Source: Novosphingobium sp. 9U (GTDB taxonomy: Bacteria > Pseudomonadota > Alphaproteobacteria > Sphingomonadales > Sphingomonadaceae). From it: 23,494 nt of DNA. The stretch spans positions 1 through 23,494 of the forward strand of contig NZ_LR732524.1 of assembly GCF_902506425.1 (NCBI RefSeq), written 5' to 3'. Each line of letters starts with the position of its first letter. Position 1 is the stretch's first letter. A model generated the notes under the pieces. The model was not told the DNA's origin. It did not search any database and saw only the letters and a program-made list of their open reading frames with translations. The translations under genes and the position numbers were made by a program. Shown piece by piece: positions 7,735-15,290 of the stretch.

Positions 7735-9429
7735 ATGATGCGCGTGCCCATGATCGTTCTGCTGTCCATGCTCGCGACCGGCTGTGCATCCAGCATCAAG
7801 GTGTCGCATCTCGACACCAGCATCAGTCCCACGAAGGGTGTGCCGTGGAACCTGGCGATGACGCAGTACAGCATCACAATCACGCGCGAGATCAAATCGT
7901 GCGACAATGCCCTCAACGGCAGCGTGACGGTTGCGGCCACGGCAGGAAAAACTCTCGATCGCGACCAGCAATATGCGCTCTATTCAAGCGGGGTCTGGGC
8001 GACCAGCGACATCACCTCGACCTTGGCGGCCGACGGCACGAGCACCGGGCTCAACGCCCATTCCGAAGATCAGACGGGACAGGTGATCGCCAATATCGCG
8101 ACCACCATCGCCAAGGGGGCGATCAGTATGGGCGCCGCGCCGGGCGTCCATTTCACCTGCTCGGACAAGGTGCAAAAGGCGCTCGACGCACTGCATCCAG
8201 TGGGCAAGGACGAACTGAGCGATGTCGTCGACAAAGAGACGGCGGATGTGGCTGCCGCAACGACGGTCGTCACGCAGCTGACGACAGCGCTCGGTTCGGA
8301 CAAGGCGAACAAGGCTCCATTGCTCAAGGCCTATACCGCGCTGAATGCCAAACAGGCTCTTCTGACGACCGATCAGGCGCGGCTGGCGGCGTTCACCAAG
8401 CTGGTGACCCACGTCCAGAAGGTCGACTGGCCGCCCAAAGGCGACGTCGCCCAGACGACCGCGCCGTTCAAGCTTCCTCAGGATGTGCTGGACAAATGGA
8501 TCACATGGGTCGTTCCGGCCGGACAGAAGCCCGGCACGGTCGATACGGCCGCGTTCGATGTCCACCTGGCCATCTATGCCCGCGCGGACGATGGCGGCTG
8601 GGCGGTGCCGACGGTTGCGCCCGCAACCGCGGATACCGAGGTCGGCGTTCCCGTGCGGCTGCCGCGCGTCGGCCGGGTCGTCGCATGCACCGTTAAAGCG
8701 TGCGATGCCACGCTGCCAGTCGGCTGGACGCCGACCGATGAAGCGAAGCTGGTGATCGCACCCGATGTCGCCGTGCTGCAACTCGGACGGCTCTACACCG
8801 TCCCTTGCGCGGGAGGCACGTTCAAGTCGGAGGCGTGCGTCATCGCGATCGACGCCAACGGCATACCCACATCGGCCCAGGTCTCGGAGAAGGTGGCGGC
8901 GGCCGCCGCGGCCACCGGCTCCCTTGCCTCTGTCGCGACGACCGCAGCCGATCTGCCAGGGCAGATCGCCGCGGCACGATTGGCGCGGACGAAGGCGCAG
9001 GCCGACCAGCTGACCGCGGAAAACACATTGGCCGCCGCAAGAGCGGGCGCGCCGACTGCGGCGGAGACGGCCGCTGCCAATGCCCAGCTCGCTTATATCA
9101 ATGCGATGAACGGCGTTACCGCCGCGCAGGCCGCGGCGCCGACCGCGCAGGCGACGGCGCAAGCCAACGCGCAGCTCTCCTATCTCACGGCGGCGAACAA
9201 CCTGGCCACGGCGCAGGCCAATGCGCAGACGGCAGGTCCGGCAGGTCAGGCGGCCGCACAGACCGCGCTGACCAACCAGCAGACAGCACAAGCCAGCGCT
9301 GAAGCTCTGGCTGGCGTAACGCCCCAGATCAGCGCCTTGACGGCACAGACGTCGCTGCTCAACGCCCAGGCCGCGCAGATCAATGCACAGGTCGCATTGA
9401 ACAAGGCGCAAGCCGCCCTGCAACCCTAG
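7735..9429 (+). CDS. Large lipoprotein with Ala/Gln-rich repeats
   Basis: This 564-residue protein has a signal peptide (hydrophobic core MIVLLSML) ending in a lipobox, A-T-G-C, with the lipidated Cys at about residue 17. It should be an outer-membrane or periplasmic lipoprotein. The middle (about 20-380) is a soluble region I do not recognise, with several Cys residues that could form disulfides. From about residue 400 it becomes a long Ala/Gln/Thr-rich helical region with near-repeats of about 30 residues. The clearest repeated core is AxANAQLxYxxAxN, seen twice (around residues 440 and 475) with weaker versions after it. Such a region can form a coiled coil spanning the periplasm. ATG 7735 was chosen for its AGGAG seven bases upstream. 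It lies between an HExxE membrane protein and a multipass protein, so it probably works with both. Confidence 0.82.
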   Translation: MMRVPMIVLLSMLATGCASSIKVSHLDTSISPTKGVPWNLAMTQYSITITREIKSCDNALNGSVTVAATAGKTLDRDQQYALYSSGVWATSDITSTLAADGTSTGLNAHSEDQTGQVIANIATTIAKGAISMGAAPGVHFTCSDKVQKALDALHPVGKDELSDVVDKETADVAAATTVVTQLTTALGSDKANKAPLLKAYTALNAKQALLTTDQARLAAFTKLVTHVQKVDWPPKGDVAQTTAPFKLPQDVLDKWITWVVPAGQKPGTVDTAAFDVHLAIYARADDGGWAVPTVAPATADTEVGVPVRLPRVGRVVACTVKACDATLPVGWTPTDEAKLVIAPDVAVLQLGRLYTVPCAGGTFKSEACVIAIDANGIPTSAQVSEKVAAAAAATGSLASVATTAADLPGQIAAARLARTKAQADQLTAENTLAAARAGAPTAAETAAANAQLAYINAMNGVTAAQAAAPTAQATAQANAQLSYLTAANNLATAQANAQTAGPAGQAAAQTALTNQQTAQASAEALAGVTPQISALTAQTSLLNAQAAQINAQVALNKAQAALQP

Positions 9430-9512
9430 CCACGCATCGGCGCACTCGGACGTTGGGCGGGTCGGGAGGATCGACAAAGGGCGGTGCCCGATCGACGGGA
9501 ATGAAGGCGACC

Positions 9513-10379
9513 ATGGACGAGCTGTTTCGGCAAATTCCCTCGCTGCTGGCCCAAGGTTTCACGTTCATCGTGATCGCGCCGCTTTTCTGGTGGAAGGCGG
9601 ACGATCTGGTCTCCAAGGACGCCAGAGAGGAACTGGTCAAAGCGGTCTCTGGCGGCGCGACAGCCGATACTCGCCAGGCGCTCGACGGTCTTCGCGACAT
9701 GCTCGACGCATATCTGCCCTGGCGGAAGGCCATTTCGACCTATTTGATCCGCGTCCTCCTCATATCGTTTTTGAGCACGCTCTCGGTCGGGATCATCTAC
9801 TTTTCCAAGACCGGAGGCTTCTGGATCCAGTTCACGTCCGGCGAGCAGGCGCGGAACAATTTTCTGTCGCAGCTGCTGCTCGACGGCTTCCTCAAGATCT
9901 TTCTCGTCAACGCCATCGGGCTGCTGCCGCACAGCTACTATGTCGGCCGCCTGACCAGCAGCGGCGCCATCGCCTGTCTCGGTTATCTGGCCTTCGACAT
10001 CGTCACGCGCGAAATTCTCTTCATCGCGCTGAGCGCTGTCATCTGGGTCGGGTTTGCCTTTGCGTTCGGGTCGTTCGCAGGGAGCGCGCAGATGGCCTTC
10101 GAGGCATTGCTCCCGACGTTCGTCAACGCCGGCTATTTCCGCAACCTGACGAGCGTCTATGTCTACGCGGTCGCAGCGTCGTCCCTGCCGCTCCTGATCG
10201 GCGTTCTCGCTCGCGTGCTGGGGATTACACCGACCAGTCGGCGGATCGTCAAGGTGTTGCTGTTCGTGCTGCCCTGGAAGGAAAAGCCCGTGCGGTCTCT
10301 CGCCTTGCTCGCCGCGGTCCTGATGACGCTGTTCGCGATGCTCGGCTCGGCGCTGCTTTCGCCATTGTCGCATGGGTGA
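9513..10379 (+). CDS. Multipass inner-membrane protein, hypothetical
   Basis: The product has 288 residues from ATG 9513 and about seven hydrophobic segments. They start near TFIVIAPLFWW, TYLIRVLLISFLSTLS, FLKIFLVNAIGLLP, AIACLGYLAF, ILFIALSAVIWVGFAFAF, VYVYAVAASSLPLLIGVL and SLALLAAVLMTLFAML. No transporter motif or catalytic residue pattern is recognised. ATG 9513 has GAAGG five bases upstream; ATG 9501 would add four residues and has a poorer site. It is the third gene of a co-directional set with the HExxE membrane protein and the lipoprotein, about 80 bp after the latter, which suggests a common envelope complex. It ends 65 bp from the convergent EEP-family pseudogene. Confidence 0.8.
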   Translation: MDELFRQIPSLLAQGFTFIVIAPLFWWKADDLVSKDAREELVKAVSGGATADTRQALDGLRDMLDAYLPWRKAISTYLIRVLLISFLSTLSVGIIYFSKTGGFWIQFTSGEQARNNFLSQLLLDGFLKIFLVNAIGLLPHSYYVGRLTSSGAIACLGYLAFDIVTREILFIALSAVIWVGFAFAFGSFAGSAQMAFEALLPTFVNAGYFRNLTSVYVYAVAASSLPLLIGVLARVLGITPTSRRIVKVLLFVLPWKEKPVRSLALLAAVLMTLFAMLGSALLSPLSHG

Positions 10380-10444
10380 CGCGACACGACGCGAGGCCCG
10401 TCCGAAGGCGAGATCCCGCGCTGCCGCTCGACGGAATCCACGAT

Positions 10445-11376
10445 CTAACGGTTGAGGATGACCGCGATCGGACAGTGATCGGATAATGCTTCTCGCCGCC
10501 CGCATAGCGGGTCTCGGTGGAGGCGACGAGGTCGGCCCCGGCGCGCCGGTCGAGGACGTTGTAATCGATGAAGCTGTCAAAGCGCGGGTCTCAGCCGGGG
10601 AGCGTGCCCATGTCGGCGAGGCGCAGGCTTGCGTTGGCAGGCTGGCCGTCGTCGAGTTCCGACCAGAAAGGATCGCCGGGCACGGCGAGGCGGCGGTTCC
10701 AGTCGCCGAGCACCGCAAATCGTATCGGGCCGCTGGCTGCCGCATCGATCCAGGCCTCGATCGCGGGCAACTGCTGGAGAAGGGCCGGGCAGGCCCTGTT
10801 CTCGGTGCCCTCGAAGCAACCCGATTTCAGGTGGACGCCGCGCAGCCTGATCGGCCCGTGCCCTGCGGCCCGCAGGGTGATATCAATCCCCGAGCGCAGT
10901 TGCGGGTTTCCTACCTCCAGCGAGGTCACATCGGGATGCCGCTCGAAAGCGAGCCCCTTGCGGATGGCGAAGCCGACCGCCTGCCGGATGAAGAGCTTGT
11001 CGGGATGGCGACCGCCGCAGGTCCCACTCACGGCGCCGGGCCGGTTCTCCATGACGATGCTGTAGCGCGCCGGATCGACGACGCGAGCCGCCGCCGCCGG
11101 ATTCTCGGCTTCCTGGAAGGCGACGACATCAGCGTCGAGGCTGTCCGCGATCCGCCGCATCGCCTGATAATCCTTGGGCCGGCGCGGCTCGCAGCCGGCA
11201 CCATCCTTTTCGGCGAGGAATTCGAGGTTCCAGCTGGCCAGCCTGAGCGGCCGGGCGGAAGCGGAGTGCCGGGCAGGGGTGGCGCTGTCGGGGCCAGGGC
11301 GTGGACTCGAGGTGCAGGCGGCGAGGGCGGCAAGGAAAAGGGAAAGGGCGAGATGCGTGATTGGGCGGAAGGTCAT
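10445..11376 (-). pseudogene. EEP-family nuclease/phosphatase lipoprotein gene with a nonsense codon and a frameshift
   Basis: The gene starts at ATG 11376 (AAGG three bases before it) with a lipoprotein signal peptide ending L-A-A-C, lipidated at Cys21. It then shows endonuclease/exonuclease/phosphatase signatures: LASWNLEFL, VVAFQEAEN, LRGVHLKSGCF and VLGDWNRRL. Translation stops at TGA 10591-10593. The same frame continues with DPRFDSFIDYNVLDRRAG, clearly the next part of the domain, and the final SDHCPIAVILNR with its catalytic Asp-His appears in another frame ending at TAG 10445-10447. A one-base loss near 10484 explains the second break. By analogy with relatives the TGA probably replaced a Cys codon. 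As it stands the product lacks the catalytic C-terminal His and should be inactive, unless both lesions are sequencing errors. Confidence 0.85.
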
Positions 11377-12008
11377 CTCCCTTGTGGCGCTGGGAGGGTC
11401 GGCGATCAATCGCGCGCCTTATCGATCGGTCGCGAGGCCGGCGTTATGCCAGGGAGGCGCGCCACTGCCGACGTCCGGCCGATCGTGATAATGAAGCAGG
11501 TCTGGCACCGAGCCAGCGCAGATCCGCCTACGCAGCCGGCGTTCGAGACCGCGAGGGCTACGGTTCATGACTGGGTCGTGCCATCAGGACGTCGAGGGTT
11601 CGCGGCATATCGTCGAACGGTTCGGTCGTGAGTTGAACGCCGTTACTTCGCCGAACATTTTCCAGCACCGGTCACTGCGTTCTGTACCCGAACAAGGATG
11701 CTTCAGCCGTGATCGGACGACAGAGATGGGGCGTCCCCCGGTGCGATGTTCGGTCACGGCAGCACCCGACCCAAGACCTGTCGTTCAACCGGTCGCCGGG
11801 GAATGGCAGGAAAGTCCCACTTTACGTCGTACCGCCCGGCGGAGCTGGTCTCCCGGATGAGGGCAGGGGCCCACGTGAACAAATGGCAGAAGTTGAGGAG
11901 CAAAAGAGAGCCTCCGAATGGCCGCTTATGGGTCTGCTCGAAACAGCCGCAGGGGAGGGCGGCTATCCCTCGTTCCCGCTCCACAGCGGCCTGGCCCACG
12001 AGAGGACG
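11377..12008. other. Intergenic stretch between two minus-strand genes
   Basis: No convincing coding sequence lies here. Dispersed repeat copy 5 (11875-11935) is the only element recognised. Confidence 0.5.
11875..11935 (+). repeat. Dispersed ~60-bp intergenic repeat, copy 5
   Basis: It reads GTGAACAAATGGCAGAAGTT, later CGAATGGCCGCTTATGGGTC. Both halves match the family, with a variable middle. Confidence 0.72.
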
Positions 12009-12482
12009 TCACTTGCCCTTTGATCCTAGAAGAGCATCACGGAGCCGCACCATGGTCTTGAAGTGGCGATCACCTTGTGCAGAGTGCTCAATCAACATGT
12101 CCTGTTGGCTGAGTTCGGTTTTGACCGGTGAGGGTTGGGCTGGCACCATGCCAGGTGGAGCAGGCGGCGGCGGCGGTGGCGGTGGCAAGGAGCACTCGTA
12201 GACCGTTCTAGCGTCTTTAGCCGCACGATCAGCGACAGCCTGCTTGTAGTCAGCGTATAACTCGGTTCTGCGCAGAGATTGTAGGAATGCACGATCTCGA
12301 TTGGCCCGAGCCAGCACGTAGCTTTGAACCACTTCCGGAGCACAGTGCGGGACGACGAACATCTGATAATCTTCGACTGCCTCGCGAAAGGCCGCGCGCG
12401 TCTCAGGGTTCATCGCAGGTCGCGCTGCAACTTGTTGGGAGAGCAACAAAGCCGTGAGCACGGCCAGGAGATCATGACGCAC
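12009..12482 (-). CDS. Secreted Pro-rich protein, hypothetical
   Basis: This 157-residue protein has a Sec signal peptide, with hydrophobic core LLAVLTALLL and a likely cut after AA20 (Q-V-A-A before R-P). The mature part is helical up to about residue 97 and has two Cys residues, C47 and C97, that could pair in the periplasm. Eight consecutive Pro residues follow at 100-107 and then a PAQPSP segment. This looks like a flexible linker to a final helical tail of about 40 residues. The start is GTG at 12482, supported by AGGAG six bases upstream. I do not recognise the family. It stands between two genes on other strands and is probably transcribed alone. Confidence 0.72.
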   Translation of the reverse strand: MRHDLLAVLTALLLSQQVAARPAMNPETRAAFREAVEDYQMFVVPHCAPEVVQSYVLARANRDRAFLQSLRRTELYADYKQAVADRAAKDARTVYECSLPPPPPPPPAPPGMVPAQPSPVKTELSQQDMLIEHSAQGDRHFKTMVRLRDALLGSKGK

Positions 12483-12488
12483 TTAAAG

Positions 12489-12493
12489 CTCCT
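12489..12493 (-). promoter_or_regulatory. Shine-Dalgarno site for a GTG start
   Basis: AGGAG on the minus strand lies six bases before the GTG at 12482. It is the reason for preferring this non-ATG start. Confidence 0.6.
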
Positions 12494-12587
12494 ATAAGGC
12501 CCATTCTAACGTCCTATCATCCGAGCGCCGGCTTTCCACCATCTTCAGCCAAAAGCTGGTCGGCAGGAGCCGCCCCAGCTTCCGCTG

Positions 12588-12616
12588 TTGACATGAGCGA
12601 TACACAATTTTGTGAA
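12588..12616 (+). promoter_or_regulatory. Candidate promoter of the META-domain gene
   Basis: A perfect TTGACA at 12588-12593 is followed, 17 bases later, by TGTGAA at 12611-12616, which fits a -10 box only weakly. Transcription would start about 30 bases before ATG 12651, which fits the preferred start. Confidence 0.35.
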
Positions 12617-12650
12617 ACGTCGGCCTCTGAACTGCGGGAAAGCAAGCGCT

Positions 12651-13106
12651 ATGTTGACCCGATTGTTGGCGCTGGGAATCGCTACCCCACTTGCTCAGCT
12701 TCCCGCGCAGGCGGCCCGACACGTGGGAGGAAGAAGCAACGATCAGATTTCTGGCAGCACATGGGAGGTGGTCAGTGTTGGCAACCAGCCGGCTCCTCGC
12801 CGGTCCAAAGCACCTGCCGCCACCCTACTTATGGGTGGGGACGGGGCTATAGCAGGCACATGGGAGTGCAACGGCGGCAGCTCAGCCTATGTCCGCTGGA
12901 CGAAGGCGGGCGGATTCATGGGCACTGGCGGCCCCATCATATTTACCGCAATGGGCTGTTCGGAACGGGACAGGACCGACTTTGCCGGAAGCTTCTGGCG
13001 TCTGATGGGCAAAGCCCAACGATGGGAACGGTCGGGTAAGCTGCTTACCATCCGCGCAAGCGACGGAAGCGTTGCACGTTTGCGGCTGATATCCCAACGG
13101 CACTGA
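12651..13106 (+). CDS. Exported META (HslJ-like) domain protein
   Basis: From ATG 12651 the product has 151 residues. It has a signal peptide (TRLLALGIATPLAQLPAQAA) and a META domain similar to HslJ: STWEVVSVGNQPA at the start, AGTWECNGGSS, an FTAMGCSERD turn, a helix near FAGSFWRLM and LLTIRASDG at the end. In this family the G-x-x-CN and T-x-x-x-C positions are conserved and both Cys residues are present. META proteins are small envelope beta proteins, some linked to heat or novobiocin tolerance; the exact role here is unknown. A GTG at 12612 would add 13 residues before the signal peptide and is less likely. A candidate promoter lies just upstream. Confidence 0.75.
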   Translation: MLTRLLALGIATPLAQLPAQAARHVGGRSNDQISGSTWEVVSVGNQPAPRRSKAPAATLLMGGDGAIAGTWECNGGSSAYVRWTKAGGFMGTGGPIIFTAMGCSERDRTDFAGSFWRLMGKAQRWERSGKLLTIRASDGSVARLRLISQRH

Positions 13107-13127
13107 CCAGAACGGCACACCCGCTGC

Positions 13128-13155
13128 GAGCGGCCAGTCCGCTCTCCACCCTTTT
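13128..13155 (+). terminator. Weak candidate terminator after the META-domain gene
   Basis: GAGCGG (13128-13133) and CCGCTC (13139-13144) form a perfect six-pair stem with a five-base loop. A CCCTTTTG stretch follows a few bases later. The U tract is short and displaced, so the call is weak. Confidence 0.3.
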
Positions 13156-13206
13156 GCATGGCTGGACGAGAGGGTCGGCTCGGCCAATGCGGTCGGTCGT
13201 TCAGAG

Positions 13207-13266
13207 ATGAATGGAAGGAAGAAGTTGGGAAGCGGGCAGGGCGGTCTGAATGTCCATCTGTGGGTC
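13207..13266 (+). repeat. Dispersed ~60-bp intergenic repeat, copy 6
   Basis: It starts ATGAATGGAAGGAAGAAG, contains GTTGGGAAGCGGGC and ends CTGAATGTCCATCTGTGGGT. Confidence 0.75.
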
Positions 13267-13449
13267 CGTGCAGCCCAGGGCGGACCGGAAGCTCGCGCCA
13301 GCGCCCCTTTGGGCCTCGGGTTGAGCTGGGCCTGATCGGGCGAAGCTTGTGATTAGCGCCGTGATCGCTCATCGATCGACCACTTGGCGCCCGCGATAAG
13401 GCGGTTGTTTACCGGCGCGGTATATTGCCCCCGGCGAATCGCTGGCATC

Positions 13450-13926
13450 GTGCCGCTGCGGAAGGCTGCTGGTCACTTGTTGGGGATTAAAGATCAACGA
13501 GGCTTTGGAACGGTGCCGCTCGTCTTCAGCGTGGCGGCTCTGAGCATGGCAACTTTGGTGACCGTTGATACGGTCCAGGCGTTCCAATTGAAAGGCCAGT
13601 TACAGGCGATCGCCGGCGCGGCTGCAAAACGGGCGCACTCGACGGGCGGTAGCGCCACGGCTGATGCCTACCTCGCGAGGGAGGTCGCGCAAACAGCCCA
13701 AGTGCCAACCGAGGATGTAGTCGTAAGCCGAATTCTCCGGTGCGACGGCGATCCGGAGCCATCATTGAGTGCAACTTGCCGTTACGGGCAACGAACCAGC
13801 CGCTCCGTCACCGTCGAGATTAGAGGCACATTCCACCCTTTATTTGGCAAGCTACTGCCGAGGACCAGGTGGTTTTCGGACGCGGGATTCCCTCTCGTCG
13901 TCACGGCCTCGGCGCCGTCGATCTGA
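13450..13926 (+). CDS. TadE/TadG-like pseudopilin-type protein
   Basis: The protein has a basic N-terminus (LRKAAGHLLGIKDQRGFG), one long hydrophobic helix (about residues 20-45) and an alternating helix rich in Ala (LQAIAGAAAKRAH), followed by a beta-rich C-terminal part with a possible C-x-C disulfide pair. This is the plan of TadE/TadG-like minor pilins of tight-adherence systems. The conserved Glu following the processing Gly (G-x-x-x-V-E) is replaced by Pro (GFGTVP), so processing and assembly like a true pilin are doubtful. No tad genes are nearby. The start is uncertain: GTG 13450 is used, TTG 13384 is possible, and neither has a good ribosome site. Confidence 0.55.
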   Translation: MPLRKAAGHLLGIKDQRGFGTVPLVFSVAALSMATLVTVDTVQAFQLKGQLQAIAGAAAKRAHSTGGSATADAYLAREVAQTAQVPTEDVVVSRILRCDGDPEPSLSATCRYGQRTSRSVTVEIRGTFHPLFGKLLPRTRWFSDAGFPLVVTASAPSI

Positions 13927-14015
13927 TGCGGGGACGACGGAAAACCGCCTGTTGGCGGAGCATGCCGTAGGGGCCAATCATATAGGTCGTTCGGAAAGGC
14001 AGCACCTCACCTACT

Positions 14016-14255
14016 TCAGCCAGCGCCGAGCATCCACGCCTCAAATGCTTGCAAATCAACAAAAGTGGGCGGCTCCAAGATCGAGCAATCGCGGAAGAGA
14101 GCTTCGACGAACCATCGCCCTTCGGCCTCGTCGTGGATGGAACTGAGCCGCGAAAGGACGGCAACCAGGCGTCCATGTCGAAAGGCTAGCATCCCGTCAT
14201 TGTCCGGGGCGTCTGTGTCAAGACGAGCTTCCTGGTACACGAAGGCCATTGTCAT
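14016..14255 (-). CDS. Small conserved protein coupled to a Crp/Fnr regulator
   Basis: This 79-residue protein has a regular beta-alpha pattern: AFVYQEARLD, then LAFRHGRLVAVLSRLS, EGRWFVEALFRDC and a final helix. It lacks a signal peptide or membrane helix, so it is cytoplasmic. Its ATG overlaps the TGA of the upstream regulator gene (ATGA), which means the two are translated as a pair. I recall similar small proteins in sphingomonads without a known role. The pairing suggests it is either controlled by, or modulates, the regulator. Confidence 0.75.
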   Translation of the reverse strand: MTMAFVYQEARLDTDAPDNDGMLAFRHGRLVAVLSRLSSIHDEAEGRWFVEALFRDCSILEPPTFVDLQAFEAWMLGAG

Positions 14256-14983
14256 ACTGCCGCGTGCAAATAGGCGGGGTCGAAGTCAGCGACCTGGCAC
14301 ATCAGCCGCCAGTTTGCGATCTCCACATGGCGCTTGTCTCGGCTGATCACGCCCTCGCGTTCAAGCTCGAACAAGGTCCGGTTGACGTGCACCGTCGTCA
14401 AGCCTGTAGCGTCCGCGATCTGCTGTTGGCTCATCGGAAGCTCAAAGCGCTCTGTCGAGCCAAGCCCCGCCGCCTGCCGACGGGCAGCAAACTCGCATAG
14501 CATGTGCGCGATGCGTGCTTTTGCGTCTCGCCTTCCAACGTTGAGGACCCACTCTCGAAAGATCGAAGAATCGATCAGTGCATCTCGCCAAAGCGCTTCG
14601 TTGATTACCGGATTTGCGAGAGCAAGCCGTTTGATCTCCGCTGCGGGCACCCAGGCTACCGTCGCGCTTGAGATGGTCTGCACATTATGATCCGCGCGCG
14701 GCAGCACCACGTGCTGCAGATCAAGGATGTCGCCGGGGATGTGGAAAGAAACGATTTGGCGGCCGCCACTGCTGGTTGTCTTATGCCGGCAGGCGTAGCC
14801 ATTCAGCAGAATACAGCAGTCAACCGGAACCTGCCCCTCGCGCACGAGGTAGTGACCGGGCAGCACGTCGGTCCTCTTGAATGGCAGCGACTGGATGGCA
14901 TCGCGTTCCGCCGGTCCGAGCTGCACCAGACGTTCCAGCTTGCGGATCACTCTCCCGAACGGCGCATCTGGGCTGATCGACAT
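14252..14983 (-). CDS. Crp/Fnr-family transcriptional regulator
   Basis: This 243-residue cytoplasmic regulator has an N-terminal cyclic-nucleotide-binding-like beta barrel (about residues 20-120, with VLPGHYLVREGQ and GGRQIVSFHIPGDILDL). A long dimer helix (about 125-155) and a C-terminal Crp-type winged helix follow; the recognition region reads SQQQIADATGLTTVHVNRTL. No Fnr-type N-terminal Cys cluster is present, so it should not sense oxygen through an iron-sulfur cluster, and the cAMP-binding residues of Crp are not conserved. The ligand, if any, is unknown. The start at 14983 has GAGGAG two bases upstream. The gene overlaps the 79-residue gene by four bases. Confidence 0.9.
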   Translation of the reverse strand: MSISPDAPFGRVIRKLERLVQLGPAERDAIQSLPFKRTDVLPGHYLVREGQVPVDCCILLNGYACRHKTTSSGGRQIVSFHIPGDILDLQHVVLPRADHNVQTISSATVAWVPAAEIKRLALANPVINEALWRDALIDSSIFREWVLNVGRRDAKARIAHMLCEFAARRQAAGLGSTERFELPMSQQQIADATGLTTVHVNRTLFELEREGVISRDKRHVEIANWRLMCQVADFDPAYLHAAV

Positions 14984-15290
14984 CGCTCCTCACCTTGAAC
15001 TGCGTCGATGACAAATGCCGTCAAGCTCGAATGGTTTCACGACAGTGACGCGCGGACCGAATAGGTTGTTGTCTCCAAGAGCTGCGATGAACAGATGGCA
15101 GCTTGTGGGCAGGCCTGATTTCCGATGGGGGGCCGGTTAGGGTGGCTCGGCCGCGGGGCTGCCGGGCGGGCTACGCCGCCGAGTTAGCCGTTCAGCTTTC
15201 ACGGCCGCCTGGACGGGTGCGTCTCCGCGGATCGACGATCGCATCGAACGGCCCAGATCGCGGGGCACCGGAAAGATCGAGCTCGCGGTA
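14984..15290. other. Intergenic stretch between two minus-strand genes
   Basis: It contains the degenerate repeat copy 7 (15087-15147) and presumably the promoter of the Crp/Fnr gene. No terminator for the Grx-MauE gene was recognised. Confidence 0.5.
15087..15147 (+). repeat. Dispersed intergenic repeat, copy 7 (5' half conserved)
   Basis: ATGAACAGATGGCAGCTTGT and the following GGGCAGGC match the family. The 3' half is degenerate, retaining only CCGATGGGGGGCCGG and GTTAGGGT. Confidence 0.55.

Larger units (their letters stand above)
13107..13449. other. Intergenic stretch with a hairpin and one repeat copy
   Basis: A short hairpin (13128-13144) follows the META gene, then dispersed repeat copy 6 (13207-13266). 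The remainder shows nothing recognisable. Confidence 0.5.

Noticed and set aside
7984..9477. Long minus-strand reading frame opposite the lipoprotein gene
   Set aside because: It is Arg- and Cys-rich, typical of an antisense frame in GC-rich coding DNA, while the plus strand has a lipobox, a ribosome site and repeats.
10591..10593. TGA in the EEP gene as a selenocysteine codon
   Set aside because: The position probably held Cys, but a separate frameshift 100 bases later shows that the gene is decaying, and no selenocysteine insertion hairpin was evident.
10486..11631. Long plus-strand frame across the EEP gene
   Set aside because: The minus strand carries all EEP motifs and a lipoprotein signal; the plus-strand product is low-complexity Gly/Arg/Ala.
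12505..12570. Possible reverse-orientation copy of the dispersed repeat
   Set aside because: The reverse complement shares only short pieces (GTGGAAAGC, CAGCTTTTGG) in the wrong order, so homology is not convincing.
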